64,000 nt of DNA, taken from NCBI GenBank assembly GCA_017347465.1, contig AP021858.1, positions 744,001 to 808,000 on the forward strand, in the 5' to 3' direction. Below are positions 7,839 to 16,364 of this stretch, piece after piece (within the stretch, counting starts at the first letter, position 1; each line of letters starts with the position of its first letter). This stretch comes from Candidatus Nitrosymbiomonas proteolyticus. GTDB taxonomy: Bacteria > Armatimonadota > Fimbriimonadia > Fimbriimonadales > Fimbriimonadaceae. The translations under genes and the position numbers were made by a program. Under the pieces are notes generated by a model. It did no database searches. It had not been told where the DNA came from and saw only the letters and a list, made by a program, of their open reading frames with translations.

Positions 7839-8725
7839 CACGGGTTTCCGGCTGCGTCCATCGCCCTCCACAGGTCGGCGAGGTGCCGAACGTGAGTCAA
7901 GTGCGCTTGAGCGTCTTCGCCTCCATAGAACCAGATATGGAGCGCCCCCTTATCGATCCGCGACCGCAACGGAAAGAGCGGGTCTCGTGTGGCCGGAAGC
8001 TGGGACGAGGCCGGGGCGGGATGAAGGCCGAGTTGAGCGCCGATCGCACGGGCGCATTCGGTCGAGTTGGCATACGTTTCTGTGGGCACCTCGGAGACGG
8101 TGATCAGGAGCGTCCGCTTGCCTTCGATGGCTTCTCGGGCAAGGGGAAGCCAAGGCAGGATGCTCTCGTCAGCGGCGACCCGGATCGAAGAGCTGCTGTC
8201 CAAGCTCCCATAGAGTGAGTCGGCAAGTACGACTCGGCGAATCAGCTTGAGGGAATCAGGCTGCTGCACGAGCTCACGGACGGCGCCATATCCCGCGCTG
8301 AAGCTTGAAAGGTCCAACCCGGAAATCTGAACCCTCTGGGGCATCCCTTCTGCGAGCAACGCTCGGCGGCAAGCCTCCAGCCACCGTCCCAGCGCGAGTG
8401 GATCGCGGAACGGGCGCTGATAAACCGAAGAGCCCTGGCCGAAGTTCAGGACGAGCAACGGAGTTTGAAGGCCCCGATCGAGGTGCTCCCCGATGGCGAA
8501 CCACGACACAGTGTGAAAGTGGATCGTCAGGACGAAGCTCTCCTGCGGTGGCACGGAACGGGGCAGGAACAACTCGCCCTTAAGCTCGCCAACCTGCACT
8601 TCGAGGGTCTTGCCTGCGTGCGGCTGGGTGGGTGGGGCGATCTCTCGTTTCGGCATCGGCGGCGGGACAGCCTCGCCGGACGAGAGCATCGTTCCAGCTA
8701 AAAACACCGGAATCCAAGCGAACAT
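7838..8725 (-). CDS. Secreted alpha/beta-hydrolase-like protein
   Basis: A 295-residue protein with an N-terminal signal peptide (residues 1-20) and a proline-rich linker. The fold looks like an alpha/beta hydrolase: strand IHFHTV, then LDLSSFSAGYGA around residue 150 with a Ser in a nucleophile-elbow-like SFSAGYG. A late Asp and the His in WFYGGEDAQAHLTHVRHL could complete a triad. The substrate is unknown. It is the first gene of the hydrolase-nuclease-amidase-selD series and has a -10 element 6 nt before its ATG. Confidence 0.7.
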   Translation of the reverse strand: MFAWIPVFLAGTMLSSGEAVPPPMPKREIAPPTQPHAGKTLEVQVGELKGELFLPRSVPPQESFVLTIHFHTVSWFAIGEHLDRGLQTPLLVLNFGQGSSVYQRPFRDPLALGRWLEACRRALLAEGMPQRVQISGLDLSSFSAGYGAVRELVQQPDSLKLIRRVVLADSLYGSLDSSSSIRVAADESILPWLPLAREAIEGKRTLLITVSEVPTETYANSTECARAIGAQLGLHPAPASSQLPATRDPLFPLRSRIDKGALHIWFYGGEDAQAHLTHVRHLADLWRAMDAAGNP

Positions 8726-8731
8726 CGGCCC

Positions 8732-8737
8732 ATTGTA
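8732..8737 (-). promoter_or_regulatory. -10 element (TACAAT) of the hydrolase-nuclease-amidase-selD operon
   Basis: TACAAT on the minus strand ends 6 nt before the ATG at 8725 with no Shine-Dalgarno, so the mRNA is probably leaderless. It is the likely promoter for the four-gene series ending in selD. Confidence 0.55.
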
Positions 8738-8841
8738 GCGCGTCTCCCGTACAATAGCGTCTGAACTCCGCGATCGCGCAGAGGGTACGATTTATTGCAC
8801 AATCGCGGGGAGAGATTCGATTCTCAACGACAACGGAAACA

Positions 8842-9174
8842 ATGATGTTTCGCAAACTCTATTGGGTCACTGAGCAGGTCGAGGCCGACGGTGCTTCGAA
8901 GGTCACCGGGGTCTACACTTCCATTCACGATCTGGTCGAAAAAGGCATTCGCTGGCTGGGCGAAAGGGGCGACGGGCAGCATTTCCGGCTTTCGCTCGTC
9001 AAATTGGACAGCGGCAAGGCTCCTTTGGGGGTTTGGACGTCGCCGGAGTTTCCTTCGTTGCTCCACGATCTTCAAGCCTTCGTTCGAACTCATGAGTTCA
9101 CGAGTGAGGAGTGTCAGGAACTGTTCGATACGCTGATCGCCTTTTGCAGAGCCGAAACGGCGCAGCCCCGATAG
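8842..9174 (+). CDS. Conserved hypothetical protein
   Basis: A 110-residue soluble protein without a recognised domain. It has mixed alpha/beta composition, no signal peptide and no membrane segment. The codon use resembles its neighbours and the frame fills a gap between two minus-strand genes, supporting a real gene. Two ATGs lie in tandem at 8842 and 8845. No close -10 or Shine-Dalgarno was found; TACAAT at 8750-8755 could be a promoter with a leader of about 80 nt. Confidence 0.6.
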   Translation: MMFRKLYWVTEQVEADGASKVTGVYTSIHDLVEKGIRWLGERGDGQHFRLSLVKLDSGKAPLGVWTSPEFPSLLHDLQAFVRTHEFTSEECQELFDTLIAFCRAETAQPR

Positions 9175-9213
9175 CTCACGCCATCGGGGCCGGTAGGGCC
9201 GTGGGTCGCCGGG

Positions 9214-10236
9214 CTAGTTAGGCGCGTTCGTTCCGGAAGTCGACGCCGAGGGCACATCGACCTTGCGCTGCTCTTTCGCCCGATCGAGGGCTCTCTGCCA
9301 CACGTCTTGGAGGTCCTTCGGAGCGATCTTGATGTTCTGTTCGCTCTCGAACAGCCGGTCCGCGAGCCTCTTGCCCAAATCCGAGGCCTGAGCCCCGCGA
9401 GCCTTGGCGAGTTCCCTTCGGATGTATTCCTTGCGAGTCGCGTCGAGCTGCATGGGCCGTGCGGCGGTCTTCTTTTCGACGTAAAACTTGGCGAATCCGC
9501 CGTCGCCCTCAATCCAGGCGCTCGAAGATCCTTCCGCTGTTCCTTCGGCGATCTTGCGAACCGATTCGGGCATCTGGTTCACCACCCGAGTGCCGTACCG
9601 CCCCGCTGCCTGGCGAGCCTGAGGAGCTTCGCTGTATTGGATGGCGACGGTCGAAAAGCCCTGACCCGACTGAAGTTGCCGCTCTACGTTCTGCTTGGCT
9701 TCCTCCGACTTCACGAAGATCCAGAGCATGTCGCAAAGAGCGGGTTCGGTGAACTGCTGCGGGTTTTCGGTGACAAACTGCTCGACCTCTTCCGGCGTTA
9801 CGGTGACGCCTTGCGTCAGCAGCCTCTCGAGGCAGAGGTCGCTGGTGATCGCCTCTTTGATCCGTTCGAGCGTCAGCCCGCGGGCGGTCAAGGCGGTGAG
9901 GTAGTTCGTGTTCAGCGTCTTGCGGAATTCGAGTTCCTTGGTGACGTCCGCCGCGTTGGGGAAGAGCCCCTCGTCCTTGGCGAGTTGGATCATGACCTGG
10001 CGGGAAATCAGTTCCTCCAAGGCCTGGAATGCCAACGTGTCTGCCACGTTCGCCTCCTGAACTCCGTTGCTCGTGACGACCCTGACGCGCTCCTTGGTCT
10101 TCAAGTACGCGTGAAAGTCCTGCATCGTGATGGGGTCGCCGTTCACTACAGCGAGGTTGCCTCCCTCGTCGCCCTTCGAACAACCCGCAAGTAGAGCGGC
10201 CGATACGGCCAGCAGAATCCAAGTCTGATGTCTCAA
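9214..10236 (-). CDS. Peptidyl-prolyl isomerase / foldase lipoprotein, PrsA/SurA-like
   Basis: A 340-residue lipoprotein predicted to assist folding of exported proteins. The signal peptide ends in the lipobox LLAGC (Cys about residue 18). A SurA_N-like segment follows (VNGDPITMQDFHAYL). A parvulin-like PPIase domain covers about 175-270 (ALCDMLWIFVKSEEAK, FSTVAIQYSEAPQARQAAG). The C-terminus is helical and charged. The start is chosen as TTG at 10236 because AGGGAG lies 6 nt before it and the signal peptide begins there. It stands alone on the minus strand. Confidence 0.85.
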   Translation of the reverse strand: MRHQTWILLAVSAALLAGCSKGDEGGNLAVVNGDPITMQDFHAYLKTKERVRVVTSNGVQEANVADTLAFQALEELISRQVMIQLAKDEGLFPNAADVTKELEFRKTLNTNYLTALTARGLTLERIKEAITSDLCLERLLTQGVTVTPEEVEQFVTENPQQFTEPALCDMLWIFVKSEEAKQNVERQLQSGQGFSTVAIQYSEAPQARQAAGRYGTRVVNQMPESVRKIAEGTAEGSSSAWIEGDGGFAKFYVEKKTAARPMQLDATRKEYIRRELAKARGAQASDLGKRLADRLFESEQNIKIAPKDLQDVWQRALDRAKEQRKVDVPSASTSGTNAPN

Positions 10237-10389
10237 GTTGTACTCCCTTAAACTGAACTGGGGCATAAGGATACCTGCCGCACCTTCCAGCAGGCGGCAA
10301 TCCTGCCTCATGCAATACAACAGGGGGAGCGCAAGAATCGTGCCATCGGCCAGCGGCGCGGAAGCGGGCGAAAGAAGAAGGGTCTTCGG

Positions 10390-10614
10390 CTATGCCACGA
10401 TATCAAGGCCCTCGTCCGGCTCGACTTCGATGGGGCTTTCGGTCGAATCGACGATTTCTGCTGGCTCGTCGTCGTGAAGCTCGACGGAATCTTCGGGCGC
10501 GCTTCGCGAGTTCCGGTTGTAGTTCGGTTTCTCGCGCGACTCAGGAGTCCGCTGGACCTGCCCCGTCAACTGAACTGCGGGCTCGATCCTCTTGATCCGG
10601 TCGACATCCCCCAC
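10390..10614 (-). CDS. Small acidic protein downstream of fliA
   Basis: A 74-residue, probably disordered protein: a basic N-terminal half (DRIKRIEPAV, then SREKPNYNRNSRS) and an acidic tail. The GTG start lies 6 nt after the sigma-factor stop, so it would be co-translated with it. Small unrecognised proteins often follow flagellar sigma factors in this position. I cannot assign a function. A FlgM-like role is possible from position only; no FlgM motif is visible. Confidence 0.5.
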   Translation of the reverse strand: MGDVDRIKRIEPAVQLTGQVQRTPESREKPNYNRNSRSAPEDSVELHDDEPAEIVDSTESPIEVEPDEGLDIVA

Positions 10615-10620
10615 GACGCC

Positions 10621-11397
10621 TTACGCGGCGACACCGCCCTCCGAGTGCATGAAGTTGCGCAGCCGGTTCATGGCTTGCGTGTGAAGTTGATAAACCCGTG
10701 ACTCGCTCACGCCGAGTACCTTCCCGATTTCCTTGAACGTAAGACCTTCGAAGTAGTACAGCGCGACGACCAATCGCTCTCGATCTGGGAGCGCGTCGAT
10801 CCCTTGGCCTAGGATTCTGCGAATCTCGCGTCCTTCGACCTCGTGCCCGGTCGAGGAATTCTCATCGACGATCAGTTCGACGAAGTGAATGTGGTCGTCG
10901 CCCTCGCTGGTCGTGAGAATGTCGTCGAGGCTATAAACGTTCGTGCGCCCCATCCGAACGAGGAGCTCGCCGACCTCAGAGACGTCCAAACCGAGGTGTT
11001 CCGCGACCTCGCGCTCCGTTGGAGGGTGGCCGAGCTTTGATTCCAGAAGCATTTGAGCCCGATCGACCGCCTTCAGTTTTTCGCGGATCGAGCGGGGAAC
11101 CCAATCTTCGTCACGCAGCATTTCGAGAATCGCCCCGCGAATCAGCGCGATGGCGTAGGTCTCGAACTTCACGTCGCGAGTCGGGTCGAACTGATCGACG
11201 CTCTTGATCAGCCCGATGACGCCCGCACCGACCAAATCCTCTCGATCGAGACCGCCCGGCAAGCTCGTGACGAGCCTACCCGCGGTGATCTTGACCAGGT
11301 AGGAGTAGTGATCGATGAGCTGAACCCTGGCTTCGGGCGAACGATAGACCTTGAAGTCGACCCAATTTCTCTGCAACGCTTCCTGTGACAACGACAT
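10621..11397 (-). CDS. fliA: Flagellar/WhiG-type RNA polymerase sigma factor
   Basis: A 258-residue sigma-70 family protein of the FliA/WhiG group that directs polymerase to flagellar promoters. Region 2 spans about 25-95 (YLVKITAGRLV, GLDREDLVGAGVIGLIKSVDQFDP, KFETYAIALIRGAILEMLRDEDWVPR). Region 3 follows (GHPPTEREVAEHLGL), and region 4 carries LPDRERLVVALYYFEGLTFKEIG and GVSESRVYQLHTQAM. All regions are intact and the length is normal. It is flanked by a small membrane protein upstream and a small acidic protein downstream. Flagellin is encoded at 32.0-33.5 kb. Confidence 0.95.
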   Translation of the reverse strand: MSLSQEALQRNWVDFKVYRSPEARVQLIDHYSYLVKITAGRLVTSLPGGLDREDLVGAGVIGLIKSVDQFDPTRDVKFETYAIALIRGAILEMLRDEDWVPRSIREKLKAVDRAQMLLESKLGHPPTEREVAEHLGLDVSEVGELLVRMGRTNVYSLDDILTTSEGDDHIHFVELIVDENSSTGHEVEGREIRRILGQGIDALPDRERLVVALYYFEGLTFKEIGKVLGVSESRVYQLHTQAMNRLRNFMHSEGGVAA

Positions 11398-11438
11398 CGA
11401 ATAACCTCACTTCTTGGCCGCGCTGGGCGGACCCAACC

Positions 11439-11654
11439 CTAAGGGTTCCTGCTCGCCGCCCCCGAACCTTCGCGCCCTTCGGCTGAAATGTGTCGGACGC
11501 GTACTGTAAAAAACACGTACCATATTTGGGTGGCGACCAGTCCCAGTACAAACACCAGGGCGGCGCGAAGAACGCAGGTCACTGGGTCGACGCGAGCGAG
11601 AATCCCTCCCGCAAGAGCCGCAAAGGCAGCTAATCCTCCAATAACCTTCGGCAT
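11439..11654 (-). CDS. Small membrane protein upstream of fliA
   Basis: A 71-residue protein with two hydrophobic segments (residues 4-22 and 28-50) and a short basic soluble tail. It lies 41 nt upstream of the sigma-factor gene on the same strand. No family is recognised. The gene is supported by its membrane topology and by the lack of any better frame in the stretch. Confidence 0.5.
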   Translation of the reverse strand: MPKVIGGLAAFAALAGGILARVDPVTCVLRAALVFVLGLVATQIWYVFFTVRVRHISAEGREGSGAASRNP

Positions 11655-11771
11655 TCCGCAGACTCCGGTAAGCCCTCAGTGTCTGACTTCCCTGTAAACA
11701 ATACTGGCTTGCCGCTGAAGAATGCTTAGGGGAAATTCTGCGTTTTTTGTGAGGTTTTGCAACCGCCGACC

Positions 11772-12533
11772 CTAAAGAGGAATGCGAAGACCGTCATACG
11801 CGAGGCGGATTTGGGGCGGGAGCTCCTTCTCCACCCGAGCGTGATCGTAATCGTGGCTCAAGTGGGTGAAATACGTCATCTTTGCCCCGAGGGAAAGGGC
11901 CTCCTCGACGGCCTGGTCGAAGTGGAAATGGTTGGGATGCGGCCTGTACCGAACCGCGTCCATGATCAGAACATCCAAGCCCGTCAGGCTCTCCCTGGCC
12001 TGAGAGGGGATTCGGTTGACGTCGGTGAGGTAAGCGAGCCCGCCGACCCGAATGCCCACCACGGGCCAGGAGCCATGATCCACCAAGAACGTCTCGATTT
12101 CGAGGGAAGCGAGCCGGAGGTTCGGCGGCACATCGCGCAGATCGAACCTGGGGACCTCGATCCCGTCGGCGTGTTCCGCAAAGGCGTAGCAAAAGACCCT
12201 GCGGATGTCGTCCTGATAGGCGGGGAGGGTGTAGATGGGCATCGGCCTGCGCTGCGTAATGCAGAACGAGCGGAGGTCGTCCATGCCCATGATGTGGTCC
12301 GCGTGGGTGTGAGTGACAATCACGGCCTCGATGTCGAACACCCGCTCCCGAAGGAGCTGGAGCCTCATCTCCGGCGAGCAGTCCACCAGAACGTTGCCGC
12401 TCGGCCCGGAGAGCAAGAGGCTCGGCCGAGTCCTATGGTTCCTGGGGTCGGCGAGAAAGGAGTCGGAGTAGCGAACCCCGAGCATGGGAACGCCGTTACT
12501 CGTGCCCGAACCCAGTACGATCGCTTCTGCCAT
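11772..12533 (-). CDS. Metallo-beta-lactamase-fold hydrolase, PhnP-like
   Basis: A 253-residue MBL-fold phosphodiesterase-like enzyme. The zinc motif THTHADHIMGMDD (HxHxDH) is near residue 73, and further ligands are in FLVDHGSWPVVGIRVG, TDVNRIP and FTHLSHDYDH. The opening VLGSGTSNGVPMLG is typical of PhnP and related cyclic-phosphate phosphodiesterases. No phosphonate genes are nearby, so the substrate is open. The ATG overlaps the stop of the upstream gene as TGATG, indicating translational coupling with the DnaA-domain-like protein. Confidence 0.9.
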   Translation of the reverse strand: MAEAIVLGSGTSNGVPMLGVRYSDSFLADPRNHRTRPSLLLSGPSGNVLVDCSPEMRLQLLRERVFDIEAVIVTHTHADHIMGMDDLRSFCITQRRPMPIYTLPAYQDDIRRVFCYAFAEHADGIEVPRFDLRDVPPNLRLASLEIETFLVDHGSWPVVGIRVGGLAYLTDVNRIPSQARESLTGLDVLIMDAVRYRPHPNHFHFDQAVEEALSLGAKMTYFTHLSHDYDHARVEKELPPQIRLAYDGLRIPL

Positions 12534-13141
12534 CAGGCTTCGTCAGCAAGCTGAAGCACGTGCAACGCCACGATCACGCTCGGAACTTCGGACAGTTGTG
12601 ACACTCTTTCGATGCACCTCGCGAAGTTGCGCTCGGAAAACTCGTCGGTGGACTCTTGCTTGCGGCGAATATCGGCCAGAAGCTGGACGGAGTTGTGATA
12701 GAACCGAGCTCGGTTTTGAGGCAGAGACTTGTTGGCGATGGCGGCGAACGACCGGCCCAGTTGCTCGTAAATCGAGTCCCAAGAGGTTCGGGCTTCGAGT
12801 TCCGATCTCGCTTTTTGCAGGGCCTGCTCATGGAGGCGCTTGGCCTCCGCGTCGCGCCGCTTGACCGTCTCCCAGTCTTCGGCCTCGGTCCCGCTGATGA
12901 CGCGAACGTTCAGTTGCCTGCCCGCGATTCGAGTCAGCACCTGCTCCATGAGCCGGTGAGTCGCAGCGAGCTTCAGGTGGCCGGCAAGCTCGCTGGACCG
13001 AGGATCGACGCCGAGGACGAACACGTCGTCTTCCATGGCCACGGGCTGCGCGGCATTGAGCGCCGTCCACACGCCGACCCCCGTGACGGCCTGCTTGATC
13101 TGAGGAAGGGCCTCGCTCCAAACCTCCGCGATGTCTGGCAT
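12533..13141 (-). CDS. Unknown protein with DnaA domain I-like N-terminus
   Basis: A 202-residue soluble protein. Residues about 5-85 look like the N-terminal domain of DnaA: a Trp near the start, VGVWTALNAAQPVAMEDDV, then FVLGVDPRSSELAGHL and an amphipathic helix ending in NVRVI. The middle is a charged helix (KRRDAEAKRLHEQALQKA), and the C-terminal half is helical without a known motif. No AAA+ or DNA-binding domain of DnaA is present. It is coupled by TGATG to the MBL hydrolase. The domain I assignment is by eye and moderate. Confidence 0.7.
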   Translation of the reverse strand: MPDIAEVWSEALPQIKQAVTGVGVWTALNAAQPVAMEDDVFVLGVDPRSSELAGHLKLAATHRLMEQVLTRIAGRQLNVRVISGTEAEDWETVKRRDAEAKRLHEQALQKARSELEARTSWDSIYEQLGRSFAAIANKSLPQNRARFYHNSVQLLADIRRKQESTDEFSERNFARCIERVSQLSEVPSVIVALHVLQLADEA

Positions 13142-13149
13142 ATAGGACG

Positions 13150-13155
13150 ATTATA
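13150..13155 (-). promoter_or_regulatory. -10 element (TATAAT) of the DnaA-domain-like gene
   Basis: A perfect TATAAT on the minus strand ends 8 nt before the ATG at 13141, with no Shine-Dalgarno. It is one of the clearest leaderless-type promoters in the window. Confidence 0.65.
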
Positions 13156-13190
13156 GATTCCCACCGGCCTAACTTTCCTACCGAGGGGGT

Positions 13191-13925
13191 TCAGTCGCCC
13201 GAAACGACCGCATAAGGGTGGCTCGGATAGGAAAGGGCGAGCGCGACCACGTAATGCGGCACCTCCAGCAGCAGAACCCGGAAGTCGATGCTGGGGGCGA
13301 ACGCTTGCACGATCAGCCGATTCGAACCCGCGTAGGCCTTGAGGGCGATTTCGGAGAGGTTGAGCGGACGAGGGCTCGCCTTGGCGCAAGCTTCCTTGGC
13401 GACCCACACTTCGAGTGAATTGAGCGGGCCGAACCGGTCGTCGTCCGTTCGAATGCGCTCCAGGACCTTGCGGCTCACCGTCCGAAGCTCGGGCTCGATG
13501 TCCACCCCGATCCCCGCCAGCCTGGGGGCGTCGCCACGTGAAACGCGGATCGCCGTCGCGACCCCCTTCCCTGGGCAATGAGCCAAGCTCACCATCACAG
13601 CCTCGGCCCACGCCTGCGTCTCGTTCTTCAGGTAAGGAGCGAGTACGTGAGTCAGGGCGATCCGGCTGGCCGCCCAAAGCCGCCGCCCCCGCTCGGTACG
13701 CGTCTTTGGGGCGTGGAAGAGCCGGTCCGCGATTTCGGGTTTCGCGATCAGGAAGCCAGGGGATCTTGCCAAACGATGGCGCGTCCTCGCAACCGCCTTG
13801 AGCGTTCTGCCATACGTTGCCAGCGACTGCGCTTCAGGCGGCTCGTCGACGAAATGAATCCTGACCTCCCGCCCTGCGAACTGGGAGACTAGGTCTTGGT
13901 AGCCTGCGTTGAGCTTGGGGTCCAT
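13191..13925 (-). CDS. 4'-phosphopantetheinyl transferase superfamily protein
   Basis: A protein of about 244 residues predicted to attach phosphopantetheine to carrier proteins. The diagnostic motifs are GIGVDIEPE (first magnesium Asp and Glu) and EVWVAKEACAKA (W-x-x-KEA), with SLAHCPGKGVATA in the position of the Sfp-type S-H-S motif, so it belongs to the Sfp/EntD rather than AcpS subgroup. No polyketide, fatty-acid or siderophore genes are adjacent. The start is uncertain: ATG at 13925 is chosen, but the frame stays open to 14012, the start of cysS. Confidence 0.75.
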   Translation of the reverse strand: MDPKLNAGYQDLVSQFAGREVRIHFVDEPPEAQSLATYGRTLKAVARTRHRLARSPGFLIAKPEIADRLFHAPKTRTERGRRLWAASRIALTHVLAPYLKNETQAWAEAVMVSLAHCPGKGVATAIRVSRGDAPRLAGIGVDIEPELRTVSRKVLERIRTDDDRFGPLNSLEVWVAKEACAKASPRPLNLSEIALKAYAGSNRLIVQAFAPSIDFRVLLLEVPHYVVALALSYPSHPYAVVSGD

Positions 13926-13995
13926 CGAACGAGTCCCGTTGCCATCCAATAGGACGTATCGGCCTGCCGAATGAGATGGCCTAAGGCAGAAGCGG

Positions 13996-14001
13996 TAAGA
14001 T
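13996..14001 (+). promoter_or_regulatory. -10 element (TAAGAT) of cysS
   Basis: TAAGAT ends 10 nt before the cysS ATG at 14012. There is no Shine-Dalgarno in the gap. Confidence 0.45.
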
Positions 14002-14011
14002 TTCGTAGCCA

Positions 14012-15517
14012 ATGGAATCCAGGAAACTTCGGATCTACGATACGCTTACCCGGTCCTTGAAGGCGATCGAGCCCCTAGAACCTCGACACCTGCGCTTCTA
14101 TTGTTGCGGTCCAACAGTCTACAACTATGCCCATATCGGCAACTTCCGTACGTTCCTCTCGGCCGACTTGGTGGTCAGGACCGCCGAGGCCCTCGGATGG
14201 CGCGTTTCGTACGTAAGCAACATCACGGACGTGGGCCACTTGACCGAGGACGACGTGGCGGACGCGGGCGGTGAAGACCGCATGGAGAAGGCGCTGCGTT
14301 CTAAAGAGGGCGAGCGGTTTGTCAATGTTTGGGACCTCGCTTCTCACTATATCGACGCGCTGAAGAGAGACTGGCGCAGCCTCAACCTGCGGGAACCTAT
14401 GGTTCGCCCGAGAGCGACAGAGCACCTCCGCGAGCAGATCCTCGGCGTCCAGAGCCTCATTGAAAAGGGCCACGCGTATGTTACGGATAGTGGCGTGTAC
14501 TTCAACGTATCGAGCTTTCGAGATTACGGGAGACTGAGCGGCAACCGCGATCAAGACTCCTTGATGCGAGCCGTTCGAGAAGTGGTTCAGGACGACAACA
14601 AGAGGCATCCCGCTGACTTTGCTTTGTGGAAGCACGACGAGAAGCACCTTATGCAATTCTACAGCCCTTGGGGCTGGGGATTCCCCGGGTGGCACATCGA
14701 GTGCTCCGTGATGGCCATGAAGTACCTCGGCGAAACCATCGACCTTCATGCCGGCGGCGAGGACTTGGTGTTCCCGCACCATGAATGCGAGATCGCGCAG
14801 TCCGAAGCGCTGACCGGCAAGCCGTTCTCTCGGCAATGGATGCACACCCGGTTCCTGCAGGTGGACGGCGAGCGAATGTCCAAGAGCAAGGGGAATTTTT
14901 ATACGGTTCACGACCTCATCGAAGGCAAAGGGGTCAGTCCGCTCGCTTTGCGATACGCGCTCATCAGCGTTCCCTATTCCAAGCCGCTCAACTTCACGAT
15001 GCAGACGCTTCGGGACGCCGAGCAAGCGGTCGAGAGACTTCGGCTCTGCGACGAGGTTTCTTCGGAGGCCGGAGCGAGCGGTGGGGACGGCGAGGACGCC
15101 GTAGGGAAGTCATTGAAGTCGCTGTATGAGGAGGCGCTCGACGCGATGTGCGACGATCTGAACACCTCCGTCGCGCTCGCCAAGGTGTATGAAGGCAGCC
15201 GCGTGATTCTGCGGGAGCAGTCGGGGATGAGCAAAGCGAGCGGGCGAAGCGGCCAGGAGTTTCTTCAAGACGTGCAAGGGTTGCTGGGGATCGTCCGACC
15301 CGAATACGAGACCTGCGCGGGGAGTTCGGCTGACAACGGGGCTGACCTCGACGTGGACAGAATCGAAGAGAGAATCCGCCGGCGGGCGGAAGCCAAGGAG
15401 CGAGGGGATTACGCGGCGGCCGATGCGATTCGCGACGAGCTTGTGGCCGAGGGAATCGAACTCCGCGACTCGCCGGAAGGCACGAAGTGGAAGAGGAAGT
15501 CGCCGCTCGAAGCGTAG
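14012..15517 (+). CDS. cysS: Cysteinyl-tRNA synthetase
   Basis: A 501-residue class I aminoacyl-tRNA synthetase that charges tRNA-Cys. CCGPTVYNYAHIGNFRTF near residue 31 holds the zinc Cys and the HIGH motif (HIGN). The zinc site is completed by ECSVMAM and HHECEIAQSE, and the KMSKS motif is RMSKSKGNF near 289. The helical anticodon-binding region and a short C-terminal domain are present, so the enzyme is complete. It begins a plus-strand series with dapB 19 nt downstream and is divergent from the phosphopantetheinyl transferase gene. Confidence 0.98.
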   Translation: MESRKLRIYDTLTRSLKAIEPLEPRHLRFYCCGPTVYNYAHIGNFRTFLSADLVVRTAEALGWRVSYVSNITDVGHLTEDDVADAGGEDRMEKALRSKEGERFVNVWDLASHYIDALKRDWRSLNLREPMVRPRATEHLREQILGVQSLIEKGHAYVTDSGVYFNVSSFRDYGRLSGNRDQDSLMRAVREVVQDDNKRHPADFALWKHDEKHLMQFYSPWGWGFPGWHIECSVMAMKYLGETIDLHAGGEDLVFPHHECEIAQSEALTGKPFSRQWMHTRFLQVDGERMSKSKGNFYTVHDLIEGKGVSPLALRYALISVPYSKPLNFTMQTLRDAEQAVERLRLCDEVSSEAGASGGDGEDAVGKSLKSLYEEALDAMCDDLNTSVALAKVYEGSRVILREQSGMSKASGRSGQEFLQDVQGLLGIVRPEYETCAGSSADNGADLDVDRIEERIRRRAEAKERGDYAAADAIRDELVAEGIELRDSPEGTKWKRKSPLEA

Positions 15518-15536
15518 CGGCAGAGGAGCATGGCAG

Positions 15537-16349
15537 TTGAGTGAACGACCGATTCGATTGGCGCTCGCAGGCGCAGCCGGAAGAATGGGCGCGGAGGTCG
15601 TTGCGGCGGTCCAGCACGAGCGGGATATCGAACTGGTCGTCGTGGCGGATCGCAGCCACGGCGGAGAGAGCCTGCGAAAGGTCTTGGGAACCCAGTTCCC
15701 CGACCTGAAGATCGACGAGCGATTGGGTGCCGCTCTCGACCGTGAGAAGCCCGACGTGCTGGTCGACTTCACTCACCCGGCAGCGGCCCCCGAGCACGCG
15801 CTTTCGGCCCTGACGCGAGGGATCGCCGTCGTCATCGGCACCTCGGGCGTTTCCGGCGACGACCTGAAGGAGATCGCGATTGCAGCGGACCGGAGCGGAA
15901 AGGCCGCTTTAGTCGTGCCCAATTTCGCCATCGGGGCGGTCCTGATGATGCGATTCTGTGAGTTGGCGGCCCGTTGGATGCCCAACTGCGAGATTGTCGA
16001 GATGCACCACGACGCCAAGGCGGACGCGCCGAGCGGCACCGCGCATTTGACCGCCGAGCGCATCGGGCGGGCCCGCTCCACTCCGCCGAAGCCCATTCGT
16101 ACCGAGGTCTTCCGGGTCGAGGGCGTCCGCGGCGGAGTTCACGAAGGGGTCCCCATCCACTCGGTGCGGCTTCCCGGCCTGGTGGCTCACCAGCAGGTCA
16201 TTTTCGGCGCTAGGGGAGAGACGTTGATTCTTCGCCACGACTCGCTGGACAGAAGCTCGTTCATGGAGGGGGTCCGGCTCGCCATCCGCAGGGTCGGCGA
16301 AATGAAGGGCCTTGTCGTGGGTCTCGACAGCCTGCTGTTCGAGGATTGA
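15537..16349 (+). CDS. dapB: 4-hydroxy-tetrahydrodipicolinate reductase
   Basis: DapB reduces the product of DapA with NAD(P)H on the way to lysine and meso-diaminopimelate. The nucleotide-binding loop LALAGAAGRMG lies near residue 8-18, and the catalytic motif EMHHDAKADAPSGTA near 150 carries the His pair, Lys and SGT. The start is set at TTG 15537, because AGAGGAG lies 8 nt upstream and the frame then gives 270 residues, the usual size. An ATG at 15530 is out of frame. No other dap genes are in the window. Confidence 0.95.
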   Translation: MSERPIRLALAGAAGRMGAEVVAAVQHERDIELVVVADRSHGGESLRKVLGTQFPDLKIDERLGAALDREKPDVLVDFTHPAAAPEHALSALTRGIAVVIGTSGVSGDDLKEIAIAADRSGKAALVVPNFAIGAVLMMRFCELAARWMPNCEIVEMHHDAKADAPSGTAHLTAERIGRARSTPPKPIRTEVFRVEGVRGGVHEGVPIHSVRLPGLVAHQQVIFGARGETLILRHDSLDRSSFMEGVRLAIRRVGEMKGLVVGLDSLLFED

Positions 16350-16364
16350 CCGCCTGCGAGGCCT

